Notes: a model not told the origin generated them from the letters alone. A DNA stretch of 64,000 nucleotides from JBMOPD01 sp049323615 (GCA_049323615.1 JBMOPD010000026.1:6904-70903), one strand, 5' to 3'; shown: positions 32,418 to 42,102, numbered from the stretch's first letter. Numbers and translations: made by a program.

Positions 32418-34850
32418 TTATTTGCCCCTCCGTATGCGGAGTTTATCCCCCAGGGCGTTAAACCGGTCAACCCATGCCTTTGCCTCCTCATCGCCCTGGG
32501 CGGCCTTTTTCCTGAGTTCCGGGTAGACCGTCTGAAGCAGTCCGTAATAGATGTTTTGCACTTTCCACAGGTTAACCTCGAAGGGCAGTGCATGAACCAG
32601 GCCGATAACCGCGTCCAGGCAGGCAATCTGGGAGAGGTTCCCGGACTGGTGGCGGAAGCGTTCTCCAATCTCCCCCAGGGTTTGTTCCAGAACATAGCCG
32701 AGGCCGGCCCCGTCCAGCGGAATGTTGGACATTTCAGCCTCGTCCAGGAGGGCTTTGATGTGCTCGATGTCCAGCATATCACCGGCGAAGGCCTGGCGGA
32801 GGCTGGTGTTCACCATTAATTCGGCGGCCGCCGACAGGGCCCTGGGCTGGGGAGTGTCCATATCCTTTAAGAAACGCATCAGGGGGGCGTGACGGTCGTA
32901 AATCTTCCGGTATTCCGCCGTTACCTCGGCCAGGGTGGTTTCCAGAATGATGTCCAGAACCACCCGCTGTTTATCGCGGAAAAGCTGCTTCAGCGAGTAG
33001 GTGGCCCCTTCAAAGTGCTGATCCAGGAGCCGGATCACCTCGGGAAAATCCCCGCGGTCGAAGGCTCCGGTCAAGTCCTGCAACATCCGGCTGTAGGCCT
33101 CTTCATTCTGGAAGTGCCTGACCCCGCAGTTCACATTGTGATTGCCTAAATTGACCACTCCGTAACTGATATTCAAAGACTCCTGCGTGATTTCCGAAGT
33201 GACCCGGGCGCGCCCGGCGCACAGCCTGGCGGATCCGGCCAGGCGGTTCTGGTAGTCTTCCCGGTGGACGTTGTAGCAGAAGATGCCGGAATGCTCGTCG
33301 TACGACTCGAACAGGGAGCAGATGGCATAGTGGGCGCCCACCTTGACCAGGTCCACCATCGCCGGCTTGACGAACTTCTCATAGATATGCGCGCCGTCCC
33401 GGTGATCCGGGATGTTGCTTTTGGCCTGGGCCATCATTTCCAGGAAATGGGGCTCCGGGTCGCTGTTGAACAACTCCCGGGCCAGTTGGATGACCCGGGC
33501 GGCGTACTTGATCACCTGTACAGTCTCGATGCCTGAGATTTCATCAAAGAACCAGCCGCAGCTGGTGAACATCAACATGGCGTGCCGCTGCTGCTCCAGC
33601 AGCTTCAAAGCCCTGATCGTTTCCTCCGGGCCCGGCCGGCGGGTGGCGTGTTTCTCCAGGAACTGCCGGATGCTTTCCGGCGACCGCCTCAGGATCACAG
33701 TGATATAGCCATTTCTGGCTTCCCAGGGATCCCTGAAAAACTGGCGCGCCGTTTCCTCGTACCGGGGGGCCAGGCTGTTCCTGAGCCAGTTCAGTGAGTT
33801 CCGCAGGGGAGCCCGCCAGGCCTGGCTCCAGCCGGGGTGCATGCCGGAGTTGCAGCCGCAGTTGCTCCGCCAGCGCTCCACTCCGTGGGCGCAGCTCCAG
33901 GCGCTGTTCTCCACAATTTCCACCTCGTGGGTAGGCGGGCGCTTTTCCAGGTACTCCCCATAGTTGGTGATCCGGGCCAGGTTGTTGCATTCAATGTAGT
34001 GAAGGGCGTAGGCCAGGGCCATATCCCCGTGCCGGTGGTGGTGCCCGTATGTTTCACCGTCGGTGGCGATGTGAACCAGTTGCGGGGAGCCGGACTTTTC
34101 GTTAAAGGCGCCGGTCAGCCGCCTGGCAAAGCGTTCACCGTTGGTAAGCAGTTTTTCGAAAGCCACGGCCCGGGAGATTTCGCCGTTATAAAAGAACACA
34201 TTGATAATCCGGCCCGAAGCGGGGATGCGGACCTGATAGGGCATGGTGGTGTCAATCCCCCCGGGCCCCAGCTCATACCACTGCCCGGTGCCCAGCGGCC
34301 GGACCCGCCTGGCCTGATAGGGAGCCAGGATGGTAAAGCGGATGCCCTGTTCCGCCATGATGTCCAGGGTTTCCAGGTCCACCGCGGTCTCGGGCAGCCA
34401 CATCCCCTCGGGCCGGCGGCCGAAGCGGTGTTCGAAATCCTTCAGGCCCCAGATTACCTGGGTATATTTATCACGGCGGCAGGCCAGGGGCATGATCATG
34501 TGGTTGTACGCCTGGGCCAGGGCCGACCCGTGCCCCGAAAAGTTTTGCCGGCTTTGCCGGTCGGCTTCAATAACGGCCTGGTAGACATCCGGCCTTTTGT
34601 TCTCCATCCAGGAAAGCAGCGTGGGGCCGAAATTGAAGCTGATTTTGGAGTAGTTGTTGACTATTTTCCTGATCCAGCCGTCCCCGCTTAAAATACGCGA
34701 AACGGTGTTGGGTTCATAGCATTCGGCGGTTATCCGGTCATTCCAGTCGTGGTGGGGATAGGCCGAGTCCTGGAGCTCAACATCCTCCAGCCACGGGTTT
34801 TCCCGCGGCGGCTGGTAAAAATGGCCGTGAATGCAGATGTATTTTTCCAT
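32418..34850 (-). CDS. GH57 glycoside hydrolase with DUF3536 region
   Basis: An 810-residue protein. The N-terminal half is a GH57 (alpha-amylase/4-alpha-glucanotransferase type) catalytic domain: YICIHGHFYQPPRENPW opens it, WLPETAVD and HIATDGETYGHHH follow. A long helical DUF3536 part comes after. GH57 enzymes act on alpha-1,4- or alpha-1,6-glucans with retention. The exact reaction of the DUF3536 subgroup is not known to me. It lies between treZ and treY with 1-5 base spacings, so it very likely works on the same maltodextrin or glycogen pool. Confidence 0.88.
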   Translation of the reverse strand: MEKYICIHGHFYQPPRENPWLEDVELQDSAYPHHDWNDRITAECYEPNTVSRILSGDGWIRKIVNNYSKISFNFGPTLLSWMENKRPDVYQAVIEADRQSRQNFSGHGSALAQAYNHMIMPLACRRDKYTQVIWGLKDFEHRFGRRPEGMWLPETAVDLETLDIMAEQGIRFTILAPYQARRVRPLGTGQWYELGPGGIDTTMPYQVRIPASGRIINVFFYNGEISRAVAFEKLLTNGERFARRLTGAFNEKSGSPQLVHIATDGETYGHHHRHGDMALAYALHYIECNNLARITNYGEYLEKRPPTHEVEIVENSAWSCAHGVERWRSNCGCNSGMHPGWSQAWRAPLRNSLNWLRNSLAPRYEETARQFFRDPWEARNGYITVILRRSPESIRQFLEKHATRRPGPEETIRALKLLEQQRHAMLMFTSCGWFFDEISGIETVQVIKYAARVIQLARELFNSDPEPHFLEMMAQAKSNIPDHRDGAHIYEKFVKPAMVDLVKVGAHYAICSLFESYDEHSGIFCYNVHREDYQNRLAGSARLCAGRARVTSEITQESLNISYGVVNLGNHNVNCGVRHFQNEEAYSRMLQDLTGAFDRGDFPEVIRLLDQHFEGATYSLKQLFRDKQRVVLDIILETTLAEVTAEYRKIYDRHAPLMRFLKDMDTPQPRALSAAAELMVNTSLRQAFAGDMLDIEHIKALLDEAEMSNIPLDGAGLGYVLEQTLGEIGERFRHQSGNLSQIACLDAVIGLVHALPFEVNLWKVQNIYYGLLQTVYPELRKKAAQGDEEAKAWVDRFNALGDKLRIRRGK

Positions 34851-34855
34851 TGGGC

Positions 34856-36706
34856 TTACGCCTCCTTTATGCGCTCAAACAAAAGACAGGCCATGGGACT
34901 CAAGGTGATCCGCACCTCTCCCGGAGATGCCAGGGCGGCAGGCACTTTGCTTCCCTCCCCCAGCCACTGCTCCTCCGCGGAATCCAGAAGCTTGCGCCAG
35001 TTGCCGGCCAGCACCGGCAGGGAGACGGCGGACTCCCCGTCATTAAACGAAAAGACCGCACACACTTCGTCGTCACCGCTCCACCTGCGCAATAAAAGCA
35101 CCGGTTCCCGGCCAGCGGCAGCAACTTCCATGTTGTTGCCGTTGAGGCCGGACAGGGCCGGCAGCTCCCGGCGCAGCCGGAGAAGTTCCCGGTAGAACCG
35201 GCGGAGCGCGTAGTGACGGCCCTGCCGGCAAAGGCTATGGTCGATCCGGGATCTCAGGAAGGTCGCCTCATCCTGGGGGTCGGGCACTCCGTCTTCCCAG
35301 CCGAAGGAGGCGAACTCCTCCCGCCGCCCTTTGCGCACCGCCTCCACCAGGTCCGGGTCCGAATGGCTGGTGAAATACTGAAAGGGCGCCGTTTCACCGT
35401 ACTCCTCGCCCATGAACAGCAGGGGTGTAAAGGGAGAGATGATGATCACGCCGGCGGCCAACTTCAGCCCGTCAAAGGAGACCAGGTGGCTCAGCCTTTT
35501 GCCCCGGGCGCGGTTGCCTACCTGGTCGTGATTTTGGGCGAAAACCACGAACTGGGAGGTTTCGCAAAGATGTGCCCGCCGGCCGTGCCGCCGCTGCCGG
35601 TAGGCGGAGTACTGGCCGGTGTAGACATAACCCAGGCGGAAGGCCCGGGCCAGGTGCTGAAGTTGCCCAAAGTCCCGGTAGTAACCACCCTGCTCCCCGG
35701 TCAGCAGGGCATGCAGGGCGTGGTGAAAGTCGTCGCTCCACTGGCCGTCCAGGCCGTACCCCCCAACGGCCCGGGGCCGGATCAGGCGGGGGTCGTTCAG
35801 GTCACTCTCGGCCACCACGTAAACCCGGCGGCCCAGTTTATCCCCGGTCCGGTGCACCGTGGCGGCCAGTTCCTCCAGGAAGGGCAGGGCCGATTTGTCG
35901 GTGATGGCGTGGACGGCGTCCAGCCGGAGGCCGTCCATGTGGAACTCGGTCAGCCAGTAAAGGGCGTTTTCGATGAAAAAGCGCCGCACTTCATCGCTGC
36001 CGGGCCCGTCAAAATTAAGCGCCTGCCCCCACGGGGTAAGATAGCGGCCGGTAAAATAAGGCCCGAAATCCCTCAGGTAATTTCCTTCGGGACCCAGGTG
36101 GTTGTACACCACATCCAGAAATACCGCCAGTCCGTGCCGGTGGCAGCTGTCCACCAGCCGTTTGAGCCCTTCGGGCCCGCCGTATGAGTTCTGCACCGCA
36201 AAGGGGTAAACCCCGTCGTAACCCCAGTTGCGGCTGCCCGGGAACTGGGCCACCGGCATGATCTCGACAGCGGTGACCCCCAGTTCCCGCAGGCCTTCAA
36301 GGTGGGGAATAACGGCCTCAAAGGCGCCCTCCGGGGTGAAGGTCCCCACATGAAGTTCATAGAATATCAAATCCTGCCGGGCCGGGCCAAACCAGCAGCG
36401 GTCCGACCATACAAAGGCATGGGGGTCCACCACCTGCGAAGGGCCGTGAACACCCTGGGGCTGGTGCCTCGACGCCGGATCGGGCCGCTCCTTCTTCCCA
36501 TCCAGGAGGTAGAAGTAGAGGCTGCCCGGTTCGACCCCCGCAACCTCTCCCTGATGGTAGCCCCGTTCACCCCGCGCCAGGGGCGCCAAACGCTCCCGGG
36601 GGGACACTATATGTACCGCCACATGATCGGCCAGGGGAGCCCAGACTAAAAACCGGCAGCGGCCGTCTCCCTTATAGATGGCTCCCAGGCTTACATTGCC
36701 GGTCAT
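34856..36706 (-). CDS. treZ: Malto-oligosyltrehalose trehalohydrolase TreZ
   Basis: A GH13 enzyme that releases trehalose from maltooligosyltrehalose. 616 residues: an N-terminal beta-sandwich (about 1-100, CRFLVWAPLADHVAVHI), then a TIM barrel with DVVYNHLGPEGNY, GLRLDAVHAI (nucleophile), VVAESDLND and FAQNHDQVGNRARG. It is placed between malQ and the GH57 gene. A 1,4-alpha-glucan branching enzyme is related, but the QNHDQVGNR and NHLGPEGNYL variants are those of TreZ. Confidence 0.95.
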   Translation of the reverse strand: MTGNVSLGAIYKGDGRCRFLVWAPLADHVAVHIVSPRERLAPLARGERGYHQGEVAGVEPGSLYFYLLDGKKERPDPASRHQPQGVHGPSQVVDPHAFVWSDRCWFGPARQDLIFYELHVGTFTPEGAFEAVIPHLEGLRELGVTAVEIMPVAQFPGSRNWGYDGVYPFAVQNSYGGPEGLKRLVDSCHRHGLAVFLDVVYNHLGPEGNYLRDFGPYFTGRYLTPWGQALNFDGPGSDEVRRFFIENALYWLTEFHMDGLRLDAVHAITDKSALPFLEELAATVHRTGDKLGRRVYVVAESDLNDPRLIRPRAVGGYGLDGQWSDDFHHALHALLTGEQGGYYRDFGQLQHLARAFRLGYVYTGQYSAYRQRRHGRRAHLCETSQFVVFAQNHDQVGNRARGKRLSHLVSFDGLKLAAGVIIISPFTPLLFMGEEYGETAPFQYFTSHSDPDLVEAVRKGRREEFASFGWEDGVPDPQDEATFLRSRIDHSLCRQGRHYALRRFYRELLRLRRELPALSGLNGNNMEVAAAGREPVLLLRRWSGDDEVCAVFSFNDGESAVSLPVLAGNWRKLLDSAEEQWLGEGSKVPAALASPGEVRITLSPMACLLFERIKEA

Positions 36707-36710
36707 TGTT

Positions 36711-38774
36711 TCACCTCCTCAGGCCGTTGATCTCCTGCAGCGCTTCCAGCACTTCAGGAGTTTGGCTGAACTCCTCCAGGGCCAAGCGTGCCTTCCGCCG
36801 CCAGTTGGGATATTCACCGGTGGTGCCGGGGATGTTCTGGGGTTCTGTCTCCAGCCATAAATCCTCAAGGTTGACCAGCAGGATCTCTGCCCGGCTGGCG
36901 GCCAGGTGCCCCAGGCAGGCCCTGAAAACTGCCTTTAAATTATTGGTGGGCACCTTGAGCCGGCCCCGGTGGTACAGAAAGACCGGCAGGGCGGCCCGGT
37001 CAAAGGGTTTTTTTTCTTTCTCCAGCCAGAAAGATGCAAAGGGCGGCATGTCGTGGGTATTAAGGGCCGCCAGGGCGCCGGCCGGGGCGTCGCGCAGGGG
37101 CTTTTGCGGATCCCCGGTGTATTCAAAGGGCAGCACATACATGCGGTACACCCTGTGCCGGGCCATGGCCGTGCGGACATAGCCGGGCACCAGTCCCAGG
37201 TCCTCGCCCACCAGCAGCGCCCGGTGCCGGTGGGATTCCAGGGCCAGGACGGCGTAGAATTCTTCGGCGTGGTAGCGCACGTAGACCCCTTCGCCGGCCG
37301 GCAGTCCCCCGGGCACCCAAAAGAGGCGGTGCAGGCCCATCACATGATCGAGGCGCAGGATGCCGGCGTGCTGTAGATGATTGCGCAGGCCGGCGATGTA
37401 GTAGCGGTAACCCTGCACCCGGATTCTTTCCGGGTGCAGGGGGGGAAGCCCCCAGTTTTGCCCGCCGGTGAAAAAAGCGTCCGGAGGGGCGCCGCCGCTT
37501 GCTTCCGGCACAAAGGCGGTGCGCTCGCGCCAGACATCGTACCCGTGTCTGTGGACACCCAGGGGGAAATCAAGGTACAGGTTTTGTCCGTTTCTCCGGG
37601 CCCGGGCCGAGAGATCCCGGAGTTGCTGGTGGGCCAGCCACTGCACATACAGGTGGTAGCGCTCGGCCTCCGGGTCATAGTCCCCCTCCCGCAGGATCCC
37701 GTCCCGCATCGGGCCGGGCCAATCCGTCCAGACTGTGCGGCGTTTTTCCACGGCTGCCCGGAAGCGGGCGTAGTCACGGGCTGCGGGGTTCTTTGTCATC
37801 CAGCGCCGCAGGGCCTCCTGCCGTCCGGAGCTTTCGGCAAAGCAGGCCCCCGCGCAGTATTCCAGGAGCTTGCGCTTCACCGCCATTCCGCGGTGGTAGT
37901 CCACCAGGGGCGCAGCCCGTAAGCGTGCACCTTCCTCCTGAACTGCCGGGGAATTTGACAGTTCCCGGGCCTCCGGGCAGTTTTTAAATTCTTCGGCTTG
38001 CCCGACATCAATATAAAACTCGTTCCAAAACAGGCGGCTGACCGGCTCGTAGGGGCTCGGGGAGAAGGGCTGGTCAAGAAAGGCGGCCAGCAATGGCAGA
38101 GTGCCCACAAAACTGCCTCCCAGATCCCGGACCCAGCTCAGCAGGGCGTCCAGATCGGTGAAGTCCCCGGCGCCCGGGCTCCGGGCGGAGTGGAGGGCAT
38201 AGAGCGGCAGAAAGCCCCCCCATATGCGGCGGCCTGTCATCCGGGAGGCCAGGGTGAAGGCCCGGCGGGGGGCGGAGATAATCAAAACCTCGTGCCGGCG
38301 GGCCGGCAGGTTCAGCGTTAGCCGGTGGTAGCCCCAGGGCAGCCCGGAGGGCAGGGAGAGCCGCCTGACCTCATAATCCATCCCTTCAACCGAAGCTGAC
38401 TTAAGCAGCGGCAGGTCGCCGGGACGGCAAACCCGGCGCATGACACCGCCGTTTTCCAACTCCAGCCCGCAGTCGGCAGGGTATTCCCGCCATGATACAG
38501 GCAGGCGCAGTTCCAGGTGGACCGGATTTTTATCCCACGACACGGCCACCGGTTCACTTAAACGGTCCCAGTGTTCCCGGGTCCTTTCCCGGAGCGCCCC
38601 CGGCACATCGGACAGGCCCGCCAGCGGCGCGCCCAGTGCCCGCAGCACCGCCAGCAGCGAGTCCGGCGGGGCCTGCCGGCGGCGTCCCTCAATATCCAGG
38701 TACCCTGTCTCTATTCCGTATAAACGGCAAAGCCGGTGAAGCAAGCGGATCTCTCTTCCCGACACCACAATCAA
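36711..38774 (-). CDS. malQ: 4-alpha-glucanotransferase MalQ
   Basis: A GH77 disproportionating enzyme that moves maltosyl chains between glucans. 687 residues with an N-terminal extension of about 150 residues, then ARSPGAGDFTDL, LRLDHVMGLHRLFWVP (nucleophile), VGEDLGLVPGYV and ALNTHDMPPFASFW. It is the first gene of the reverse operon malQ-treZ-GH57-treY-treT and would supply longer maltodextrins for TreY. The N-terminal region is that of the longer MalQ type of E. coli. Confidence 0.93.
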   Translation of the reverse strand: MIVVSGREIRLLHRLCRLYGIETGYLDIEGRRRQAPPDSLLAVLRALGAPLAGLSDVPGALRERTREHWDRLSEPVAVSWDKNPVHLELRLPVSWREYPADCGLELENGGVMRRVCRPGDLPLLKSASVEGMDYEVRRLSLPSGLPWGYHRLTLNLPARRHEVLIISAPRRAFTLASRMTGRRIWGGFLPLYALHSARSPGAGDFTDLDALLSWVRDLGGSFVGTLPLLAAFLDQPFSPSPYEPVSRLFWNEFYIDVGQAEEFKNCPEARELSNSPAVQEEGARLRAAPLVDYHRGMAVKRKLLEYCAGACFAESSGRQEALRRWMTKNPAARDYARFRAAVEKRRTVWTDWPGPMRDGILREGDYDPEAERYHLYVQWLAHQQLRDLSARARRNGQNLYLDFPLGVHRHGYDVWRERTAFVPEASGGAPPDAFFTGGQNWGLPPLHPERIRVQGYRYYIAGLRNHLQHAGILRLDHVMGLHRLFWVPGGLPAGEGVYVRYHAEEFYAVLALESHRHRALLVGEDLGLVPGYVRTAMARHRVYRMYVLPFEYTGDPQKPLRDAPAGALAALNTHDMPPFASFWLEKEKKPFDRAALPVFLYHRGRLKVPTNNLKAVFRACLGHLAASRAEILLVNLEDLWLETEPQNIPGTTGEYPNWRRKARLALEEFSQTPEVLEALQEINGLRR

Positions 38775-38906
38775 TCCCTACCGAGCTTTAAGCTATTGGC
38801 AATAAGCCTATTATCTCCCGTCAACTACCTCCGTATAATAATTTTTATGTAAAACCTGCAGACTTCGAGAATTATTAAATGGTGTTTTGTTCGGTCTTAT
38901 TAGCAT

Positions 38907-38937
38907 AAAAAAAGCCGGCACCCTAAGATGACGGCTT
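38907..38937 (-). terminator. Intrinsic terminator of the activase operon
   Basis: On the minus strand AAGCCG and CGGCTT pair around a loop of about 14 bases, followed by seven T's (A-run at 38907-38913). Confidence 0.65.
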
Positions 38938-38974
38938 CAGTTAAAAGACAAGATAGGACGGCATTCAAGATAAC

Positions 38975-39002
38975 TTCTGAATTCTGGATTCTGAATTCTG
39001 AC
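38975..39002. repeat. Heptamer array, TTCTGAA family
   Basis: TTCTGAA, TTCTGGA, TTCTGAA, TTCTGAC: four 7-base units between the activase gene and its terminator. It is the reverse complement of the GTCAGAA family. Confidence 0.85.
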
Positions 39003-39023
39003 AGTTATTCCGGCCTGCAAGCC

Positions 39024-39977
39024 TTACATCACATCCCACCGCTGGCAGCGGGCCCCCCACCTGCCGATCACCCTGTCTTCCTCATAGATCTCGGCTATCT
39101 CACAGTTGTTGGGGCAGCCGCCGCATTCAAAGCTGCTTGTGCGGTAGGGAAGCCCGGCAATCTTAAATCCTTTAAATTTGGTCTGCCCGGTTTTTTCAAC
39201 CTCTTCCCGGGCCAGCTGGGCAGCCCCGATGGCCCCCATAACACTGAAGTGCTTCGGGATTATTATGGGCAGCTTCAGCGCCCTTTCAAAGGCCGCCTTG
39301 ATCCCCGCGTTTGCGGCCACACCGCCCTGAAAAACAATGGGAGCCAGGATTTCCTTGCCCTTGCCGACATTATTCAGGTAGTTCCTGACCAGCGCTTCGC
39401 ACAGCCCGTTGATGATATCACTGAGTTTATGGCCCATCTGCTGCTTGTGAATCATGTCGGATTCGGCAAAAACGGTGCATCTGCCGGCTATACGGACCGG
39501 AGCGGAGGAGCTGAGGGCCATTTCCCCGAAGTCGGTGATTGGTATGTTAAGCCTGGCGGCCTGCTGGTCCAGGAAGGACCCGGTTCCGGCCGCACAGACG
39601 GTATTCATGGCAAAGTCGGTGACTATCCCGTTGCGCATAACGATAATCTTGGAATCCTGCCCGCCTATTTCCAGCACCGTCTGGACATCGGGCACATACA
39701 TGGAGGCTGCTACGGCGTGGGCGGTAATTTCATTTTTTATAACGTCGGCTCCCACCATTACTCCGGCCAAATACCTGCCGCTGCCGGTGGAACCGGCGCC
39801 GGAAATTTCAATGTCCGGGGGAAGAAGGGTGGAAGTTTCCGCCAGCCCTGAAAGGATGGCCTCTATAGGCCTGCCCCGCGTTCTTATGTAGAGGTCGGCC
39901 AGTATTTCCCTGGTTTCACTGATTACCACTAAATTGGTGCTTACAGAACCCACATCGATGCCCAGATAAGCTTTCAT
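39024..39977 (-). CDS. BadF/HgdC-type ATPase activator
   Basis: A 317-residue ASKHA-fold ATPase. In this family ATP hydrolysis drives electron transfer at very low potential to a partner dehydratase or reductase. YLGIDVGSVSTNLV and GSTGSGRYLAG are nucleotide motifs. C128 (VCAAGTGSF) and C167 (GRCTVFAES) match the two cysteines that bridge the dimer's 4Fe-4S cluster. Extra C-terminal cysteines (FECGGCPNNCEI, GARC) suggest a further metal site, as seen in stand-alone activators of this subtype. The partners are the two genes just upstream on this strand. Confidence 0.9.
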   Translation of the reverse strand: MKAYLGIDVGSVSTNLVVISETREILADLYIRTRGRPIEAILSGLAETSTLLPPDIEISGAGSTGSGRYLAGVMVGADVIKNEITAHAVAASMYVPDVQTVLEIGGQDSKIIVMRNGIVTDFAMNTVCAAGTGSFLDQQAARLNIPITDFGEMALSSSAPVRIAGRCTVFAESDMIHKQQMGHKLSDIINGLCEALVRNYLNNVGKGKEILAPIVFQGGVAANAGIKAAFERALKLPIIIPKHFSVMGAIGAAQLAREEVEKTGQTKFKGFKIAGLPYRTSSFECGGCPNNCEIAEIYEEDRVIGRWGARCQRWDVM

Positions 39978-40003
39978 TCTGCCAAACCTTTCTTTGTTTG
40001 TTT

Positions 40004-41116
40004 TTAGCTGACTATCGTCTCAATTTGCCTGGAGTCATACAGCTGGCTTTTCTTTCTGCGCATCAGGTCTGCGAAGGCTTCCAGGCGGGTCGTCATGCCG
40101 GCCTTACCGGTCTGCTCGTCAAGGAAGAAGGACAGGACCGGGATGTTGTGTTCCCGGCTGACCCGGGTGAAAACAGTCTTGGCCACTATCTCCGGGATGC
40201 AGGTAAAGGGCGCCAGCTGGATAACCCCGTCATAGCCTTCCCTGGCGTACAGGACGGTATGGCCCACCGACTCCTGCCCGTGGCCGCCGATGCAGAGGGG
40301 AATGTAGGGCCTGGCCGCCTCCTTGACGGTGAGGTGTTCCCCGGTTTCCTTTACGGTGTTGTCCCTGGTCCAGCCGGTGAGGAACATGGACCGGTGCACC
40401 TCAATCCCCAGGTTGCCCAATGTTTCTTCTATTTCAAGGTTGCTGGCCGGCTCCAGGAGCACGTAAATTTCCCCCACAATACCCACCCTCAGTACTTTCC
40501 TTTCCGGATCCTGGGGAACCGACCTGATGGCCTGCAGGGCGGCTTCCCCGGCGTCCTTTATCTCGTCCATGGTATAGGCACCGTCTATCCACTCCAGAAC
40601 CTCGCGGTATACCCTGGTGGTGGAGCCCTTCTGCAGTTCCCTGGGGCGCACCACGTGGGTGAGCTTTTCCGCGTCGTCCAGGTATTTGAGCTTCTCCCAG
40701 CCCCTCTTGATGCATTCCCATATGGCGCGGTAAGACAGGCGGCTGGAGTTGAGGCGGTTGACCTTCCGCAGAAAGTCTATGGGGTGGCTTTTGGGCGCCT
40801 CAAAAACTATTATGTCTACGGGGAAGCCGATGCTGTTGAGAATTTTTTTGTGCAGCTGGCCGTAAAGGCCGGCCCGGCACGGCCCCGACCCGCCGCTGGT
40901 GACAATCAGCTCGGCGCCCGCCATGCAGGTTTCAACATAGGTCCCCATCAGTATTTTCAGCGGCAGGCAGGCAAACTCCGGCGCGTAGCGGACTCCGTAG
41001 TCCAGCGTTCTCTTGTTGGGCCTGGGCGGGATGACAACCTCGTTGCCCAGGTCGTTCATGAGCATCTTAAAAGTGCGGTAGGACTCTCCCATGCGGGGGA
41101 ATGTTACCTTGGGCAT
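40004..41116 (-). CDS. Activase-associated HgdB/DUF2229-like protein
   Basis: A 370-residue protein of the acyl-CoA dehydratase activase-related group, similar in style to HgdB/DUF2229 subunits. FACLPLKILMGTYVETCMAGAELIVTSGG carries probable Fe-S ligands. PCRAGLYGQL and LAPFTCIPEIVAK hold further cysteines. ISREHNIP-like and FLDEQTGKAGMTTRLEAF end the domain, a signature also present in the next protein. It overlaps the upstream gene by 13 bases and precedes the ATPase by 26. This indicates a three-subunit ATP-dependent reductase. The substrate is unknown. Confidence 0.82.
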   Translation of the reverse strand: MPKVTFPRMGESYRTFKMLMNDLGNEVVIPPRPNKRTLDYGVRYAPEFACLPLKILMGTYVETCMAGAELIVTSGGSGPCRAGLYGQLHKKILNSIGFPVDIIVFEAPKSHPIDFLRKVNRLNSSRLSYRAIWECIKRGWEKLKYLDDAEKLTHVVRPRELQKGSTTRVYREVLEWIDGAYTMDEIKDAGEAALQAIRSVPQDPERKVLRVGIVGEIYVLLEPASNLEIEETLGNLGIEVHRSMFLTGWTRDNTVKETGEHLTVKEAARPYIPLCIGGHGQESVGHTVLYAREGYDGVIQLAPFTCIPEIVAKTVFTRVSREHNIPVLSFFLDEQTGKAGMTTRLEAFADLMRRKKSQLYDSRQIETIVS

Positions 41117-42102
41117 TTAATCCGGTCAGCCTCCTTTTTTCGTTTGACCATGTCAAGGAAAGCTTCAAGCCGCGTGGATATACCGGCGTCGCCGGTGTGC
41201 TCGTCAATGGTTATGCTCATATAGGGGACATCCGGATACTGCCTGGAAGCCATCTCCATTAACTTGTCAACCATGGAATCGGGGCCGCAGCCGAAAGCGG
41301 TGAGGTGAATTATCCCGTCCGCCTTGCCTTCTTTGAAAAGATAGTAAGCTGAATTCAGGGCCAGGTCGCTGAAGGTCCAGAACATCTTTTTTTCCAGCAT
41401 GTTGGCCCGGGCAACTTTCCTGGGCGACAAATTCTCCATGGTAATTACGTTGACACCCATTTTTCTTAATTTTTTCACCAGGCCTACGCTTATGAACTGG
41501 TCGTGCACCTCGTAGGGGTAGCCGAGCACGGCAAATACCAGATCGCCCTTGTTTTCATACCTGTCGGGAGCTTTGCCCCCCTCTTTCAGGAGGTCTATGG
41601 CCTCGGTGGGATGCATCCCTGCCTGCAGGAGGGACTGGAAGCGCCCGGCTACCGCCCGGGCCTTTATGTAGGCCCGGAAGATTTTCATTTTGCCTTGGCC
41701 AAAAATCTTTCCTATTTTAAGGTATGACTTCCAGAGGGACAGCCAGCCCTCCCTGTTGTCCATCTCTACGTCGATGATGGGCGGCATTCCCGACAGGCCG
41801 TAGCGGATCATGTCCGGCAGCCCCAGAAACTTGGGGCAGTATATTGTCTTGCGGTTAAGGCAGACAACCCGGGGTATGAAAAGATAATCCACCTTGTCCT
41901 TGAGCGAAATGACGTGCCCGAAAAACAGCTTGATGGGAACGCAGGCATCAGCCAGAGCTTCCCTGACGCCGGCATCAAGCAGGCTCTTGGTAGTCTGGCC
42001 CGATGTTACAACATTAACGCCCAGTTCGGAAAAGAATGTTTGCCACATGGGAAAGTGAACATAATAAAGGAGTGAACTGGGAATACCTACCCGGGCTTCC
42101 AA
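41104..42102 (-). CDS. DUF2229 acyl-CoA dehydratase activase-related protein
   Basis: A protein of about 332 residues. ARVGIPSSLLYYVHFPMW and ADACVPIKLFFGHV match the DUF2229 opening, with CLNRKTIYCPKF as possible Fe-S ligands. It ends with SITIDEHTGDAGISTRLEAF, very similar to the end of the neighbouring protein. The start is set at TTG 42102, nine bases after a G-run; TTG 42111 is the other option. It is the first gene of the three-gene operon. In other bacteria these parts are often fused into one very long polypeptide; here they are separate. Confidence 0.82.
   Translation of the reverse strand: MEARVGIPSSLLYYVHFPMWQTFFSELGVNVVTSGQTTKSLLDAGVREALADACVPIKLFFGHVISLKDKVDYLFIPRVVCLNRKTIYCPKFLGLPDMIRYGLSGMPPIIDVEMDNREGWLSLWKSYLKIGKIFGQGKMKIFRAYIKARAVAGRFQSLLQAGMHPTEAIDLLKEGGKAPDRYENKGDLVFAVLGYPYEVHDQFISVGLVKKLRKMGVNVITMENLSPRKVARANMLEKKMFWTFSDLALNSAYYLFKEGKADGIIHLTAFGCGPDSMVDKLMEMASRQYPDVPYMSITIDEHTGDAGISTRLEAFLDMVKRKKEADRIKCPR

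Noticed and set aside
33837..36187. Plus-strand frames opposite the GH57 and treZ genes
   Set aside because: Antisense shadows of high-GC genes.
39024..42102. Classical 2-hydroxyglutaryl-CoA dehydratase operon
   Set aside because: The partner proteins resemble DUF2229-type activase-related proteins rather than HgdA/HgdB, and no CoA-transferase is present.
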